In this document: one piece after another, positions 61,850 through 64,000 of the stretch
Position numbering within the stretch: the first letter of the stretch is position 1
How the letters are laid out: every line of letters begins with the position of its first letter
Assembly (NCBI GenBank): GCA_009760855.2
Contig: WPIO01000050.1
Coordinates: 1-64,000 of the forward strand
DNA from: Cristatella mucedo
Lineage: Eukaryota > Bryozoa > Phylactolaemata > Cristatellidae
Reading direction: 5' to 3'
Length of the DNA: 64,000 nucleotides
The notes under the pieces: model-generated
The model's input: the letters and a program-made list of their open reading frames with translations, nothing else
What the model was told of the DNA's origin: nothing
Database searches by the model: none
Translations under genes and position numbers: made by a program

Positions 61850-62425
61850 CATACATTGAAGCATTCATATATACATGCATTACATATGTATACATACATT
61901 ACATGTATATGTACATGCATACCTAAATACATGCAGACATGCATGTATACCTACATGTATACACACGGGCGCGCGCACACACACACACACGCACACACAC
62001 ACACACACGCACACCCACACACACACACACCCACACACACACACATGAATACGTTCATGAATGCATACATGCATACATGCAGGCGCTTTATAAATCGTAT
62101 TATTATTATACGCACGTACACACTTGCATGCATGCATGCATGCATGCATAAATCCATATATATACATGCATACATACATACATATATACGTACTTACTCA
62201 CTTTTTTACTTATTAACTTTTTTACTTTTTTACTTACTTTCTTACTTATACACTTAAATATGTGCACACTTAAAAACTTACACATTTGCAAGCTCACTTA
62301 CTTACATATTTACACATTTACATGTATGCATGCACATACACTAATGCATACAAACAGACACATACATGCATACGAGTATACATAAACGCATGCATGCATG
62401 CCTGGAATGCATGCATACAATGGCC
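61850..62425. repeat. (CATA)n, (CA)n, (TTAC)n and (TGCA)n cluster in duplicate copy 2
   Basis: (AC)n at about 61,974-62,045; (GCAT)n at 62,126-62,150; TTACTT-type repeats at 62,190-62,310. It pairs with the 33.7-35.2 kb tract. Confidence 0.9.
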
Positions 62426-62554
62426 TTGCCTGGCTGAGAAGCATTCCAGTCAGAGTCTTGAAATTTAAACCTCTTGTCCCGATACATCTCCATCCTATTA
62501 ATACTCCACCCTATAATTACTTACGGCCGTAAAGGTCAATCAATAGTCGTGTAG

Positions 62555-62650
62555 CTAGCAGCCTGTAATCTCCAAGCTCTCTTAGCGATCTTGGGCTCTT
62601 TAATGCACATGAACTCCCGGACAAAAGAGCTGGTTGTTATACCTTGTTCT
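62555..62650 (-). other. Counterpart of the short conserved ORF segment in duplicate copy 2
   Basis: Minus-strand translation retains SSFV, E and RAWRLQ found at 36.4 kb. A clear acceptor is not visible here. It is either a decayed exon or residual similarity of the duplication. Confidence 0.2.
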
Positions 62651-62765
62651 AGCTGGCTCCTGGCTGAGTTTGCTTCTTTGATCGGTTACTATTTCCCTCC
62701 TCTTTCACTCCTTCTCTTTTTATGTTCTGACCCTGTTGTTTTCCCTTCCTAATTTCGTCTCTGGT

Positions 62766-62940
62766 GAGCCGTGACGGCACACTAGGTAAGTCGGTTGCTT
62801 TCACGACCTCAGTCTTGAGGTCGTGGGTTCGATTCTTGTTATGAGCGATTCTTTATCGCCACTGCCGGCGGTTGTGATAACCGTAAAGGCTCTTCTGTCG
62901 CTGTAAATAAAGGCTGTTTAATCAGCTAGGATTTTTTCCT
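62766..62940 (+). mobile_element. tRNA-derived SINE, absent from duplicate copy 1
   Basis: Best preserved A box (CGGCACACTAGG), hairpin CACGACCTCA/TGAGGTCGTG and B box GGGTTCGATTC. It lies within the segment paired with 36.48-36.51 kb, where copy 1 has no SINE. Confidence 0.8.
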
Positions 62941-63269
62941 AGAAAATCTATATAAAACGCATGCCCTGACACTACACTTATTCAAATTGATATCCTGCTG
63001 CAATCACATCATCGTGCCTGCCCGAACGTTCACAACTGTCGCATCCAGAAGCCAACAGTCACCAGCTCGAGCCCAAAATTGGCCAATGAGAGCACGCAGT
63101 CGGCCCATGCGAGCCCACAGTCTGCCGAAAGCCAAGGCGACCATCACTTGGCTATCCCGGGCAACAATTGACTGTGGTCTGTCTTTCCCCAAACATTGGG
63201 AAGTGATTCTACTGGAATTGCGGCCGACCAACTTCACCAATATGGAATGTGGGTACACTAGATTTATAC

Positions 63270-63781
63270 CTTTCTTTGCAGTTGCTCGTCCAACTCCGGC
63301 TGCCACCTGTTGAGTAGCCATCTCCTCCACGAGCTCGTCGCCGTCAGTAAAGGTAAGTGCACGAGCTTCACCATTTTGAGGGGGATCCAGGTTAAGAGCT
63401 CGACTTGTTTCTGTACCAGAAGCACTTGCCGTGCAATTAGGTGGCATTTCAGCACACTGTTTCTCTGCTTTTTGCGACGTTCCTGAGTTGAGCCGTTGCT
63501 CCGACTTCGGCACTGGCGATCAGCTGGATGCTGTCGTTACTGATGACGTTGCAGCAGGCTAAAGCAGGGGCTTCGACTCCAAAGTATTCTCGATGGGCTG
63601 CTGCAGCATAGTAGACGAAGAAATCGGGCCGCTGGCTTCTCTGGATCAGCTTGATCTGGTCGTTTTCAATAGACAGGGTTCCGTTGGCGACCATTTCGCT
63701 AATCGTGGGGAAAATCTCTCGGCAGATGATGCAGCTCTGTTTTTGATGCTCTTCATGGGTCAGACATTCCAGGCGTTCCAT
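63270..63781 (-). pseudogene. Paralogous CxxC-FP exon, copy 2 (one-base frameshift)
   Basis: The ATG is at 63781, with an in-frame TAA just upstream, so this start is firm. It has CIICREIFPTI, then M-V, N-G-T, I-E-N-D and P-D-F-F-V-Y. Compared with the 37 kb copy it has a 3-codon in-frame insertion after LTHE. The frame breaks at an A-run near 63,480, where this copy has one A more than the other, giving an early TGA. The following frame stays open to a donor AAAG|GTATAA at 63,270/63,269. Without the extra A the exon would end in phase 1, the same phase as exon 1 of the intact gene at 52 kb. A sequencing error in the A-run is a real alternative. Confidence 0.55.
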
Positions 63782-64000
63782 GTCGACGCTTTATGTCATC
63801 AACTCTGTAAGTTATAGCAAGCAGCAGAAACTTTTATTGCAAGTCGTACATGTAATGCCTAACACATAAACAAGTATGATAAGACAAAGAAACTTCAGCA
63901 TGAAAAAAAGTTTGCGTAGTTCATAGGTCTTACACCTAAGTAAATCTTAACCTTGATCGAGGTACTTTAAATATGCGGCCGCAGGGCTTGAGTCCATGAC

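Larger units (their letters stand above)
53400..64000. repeat. Segmental duplication, copy 2 (runs off the window)
   Basis: This is the partner of 23.7-37.9 kb in the same orientation. It lacks the LINE A copy of 34-35 kb and the LINE B copy of 27 kb. It carries a LINE B tail at 54.9 kb and a SINE at 62.8 kb that copy 1 lacks. The right end is not in the window. Confidence 0.85.

Noticed and set aside
61970-62180. A CRISPR-like or coding Cys/Val repeat array
   Set aside because: It is only (CA)n, (CATA)n and (TGCA)n microsatellite; there are no spacers.

Overview
This is a window of nuclear DNA from a repeat-rich invertebrate animal, not a bacterium or virus. It shows exons with GT/AG boundaries, very long dinucleotide microsatellites, truncated non-LTR retrotransposons, tRNA-derived SINEs and only a few conserved coding exons. 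I cannot place the organism more closely. Kunitz exons, CR1/L2-like LINEs and tRNA SINEs fit several invertebrate phyla.

Layout. 0-14.9 kb is mostly decayed LINE sequence from two families. Family A has a 3' end reading '...GTGGAGTTACTGACGGAGATACATTACA'-type. Family B has a 3' hairpin followed by an (ATT)n tail. 14.9-20.6 kb is CpG-rich and holds a probable secreted Kunitz-inhibitor gene on the + strand: a signal-peptide exon near 15.5 kb, a phase 1-1 Kunitz exon at 17,982-18,146 and a possible last exon at 18,454-18,542. Its apparent intron is filled by a SINE and two family A LINE copies. 20.6-23.7 kb has a SINE and an RT scrap. 23.7-37.9 kb is copy 1 of a large direct segmental duplication. 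It starts in (TC)n tracts and ends with a minus-strand exon of a cysteine-motif protein. 38-48 kb has SINEs, CpG-rich DNA, a signal-peptide-like exon running into a family B LINE, and a LINE endonuclease/RT-linker fragment. 49.6-52.0 kb holds the best gene in the window: a two-exon minus-strand zinc-finger gene with matching splice phases. 53.4-64.0 kb is copy 2 of the segmental duplication and ends with another paralogous exon.

The most interesting unit is a small protein family with three members in the window, all on the minus strand (52.0, 37.3 and 63.8 kb). They share an N-terminal C-x2-C-x3-FP-[ST]-x3-M motif that I do not recognise. In the 52 kb member this module is spliced to two C2H2 fingers. 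The 37 and 63 kb members are much more alike at protein level than the DNA around them, with mostly synonymous differences, although each carries a frame defect farther along.

From reading alone, gene calls are limited to exons with splice signals, domain matches or conservation between the duplicated copies. All homology is judged by eye. Identities, family names and copy ages need alignment to confirm.
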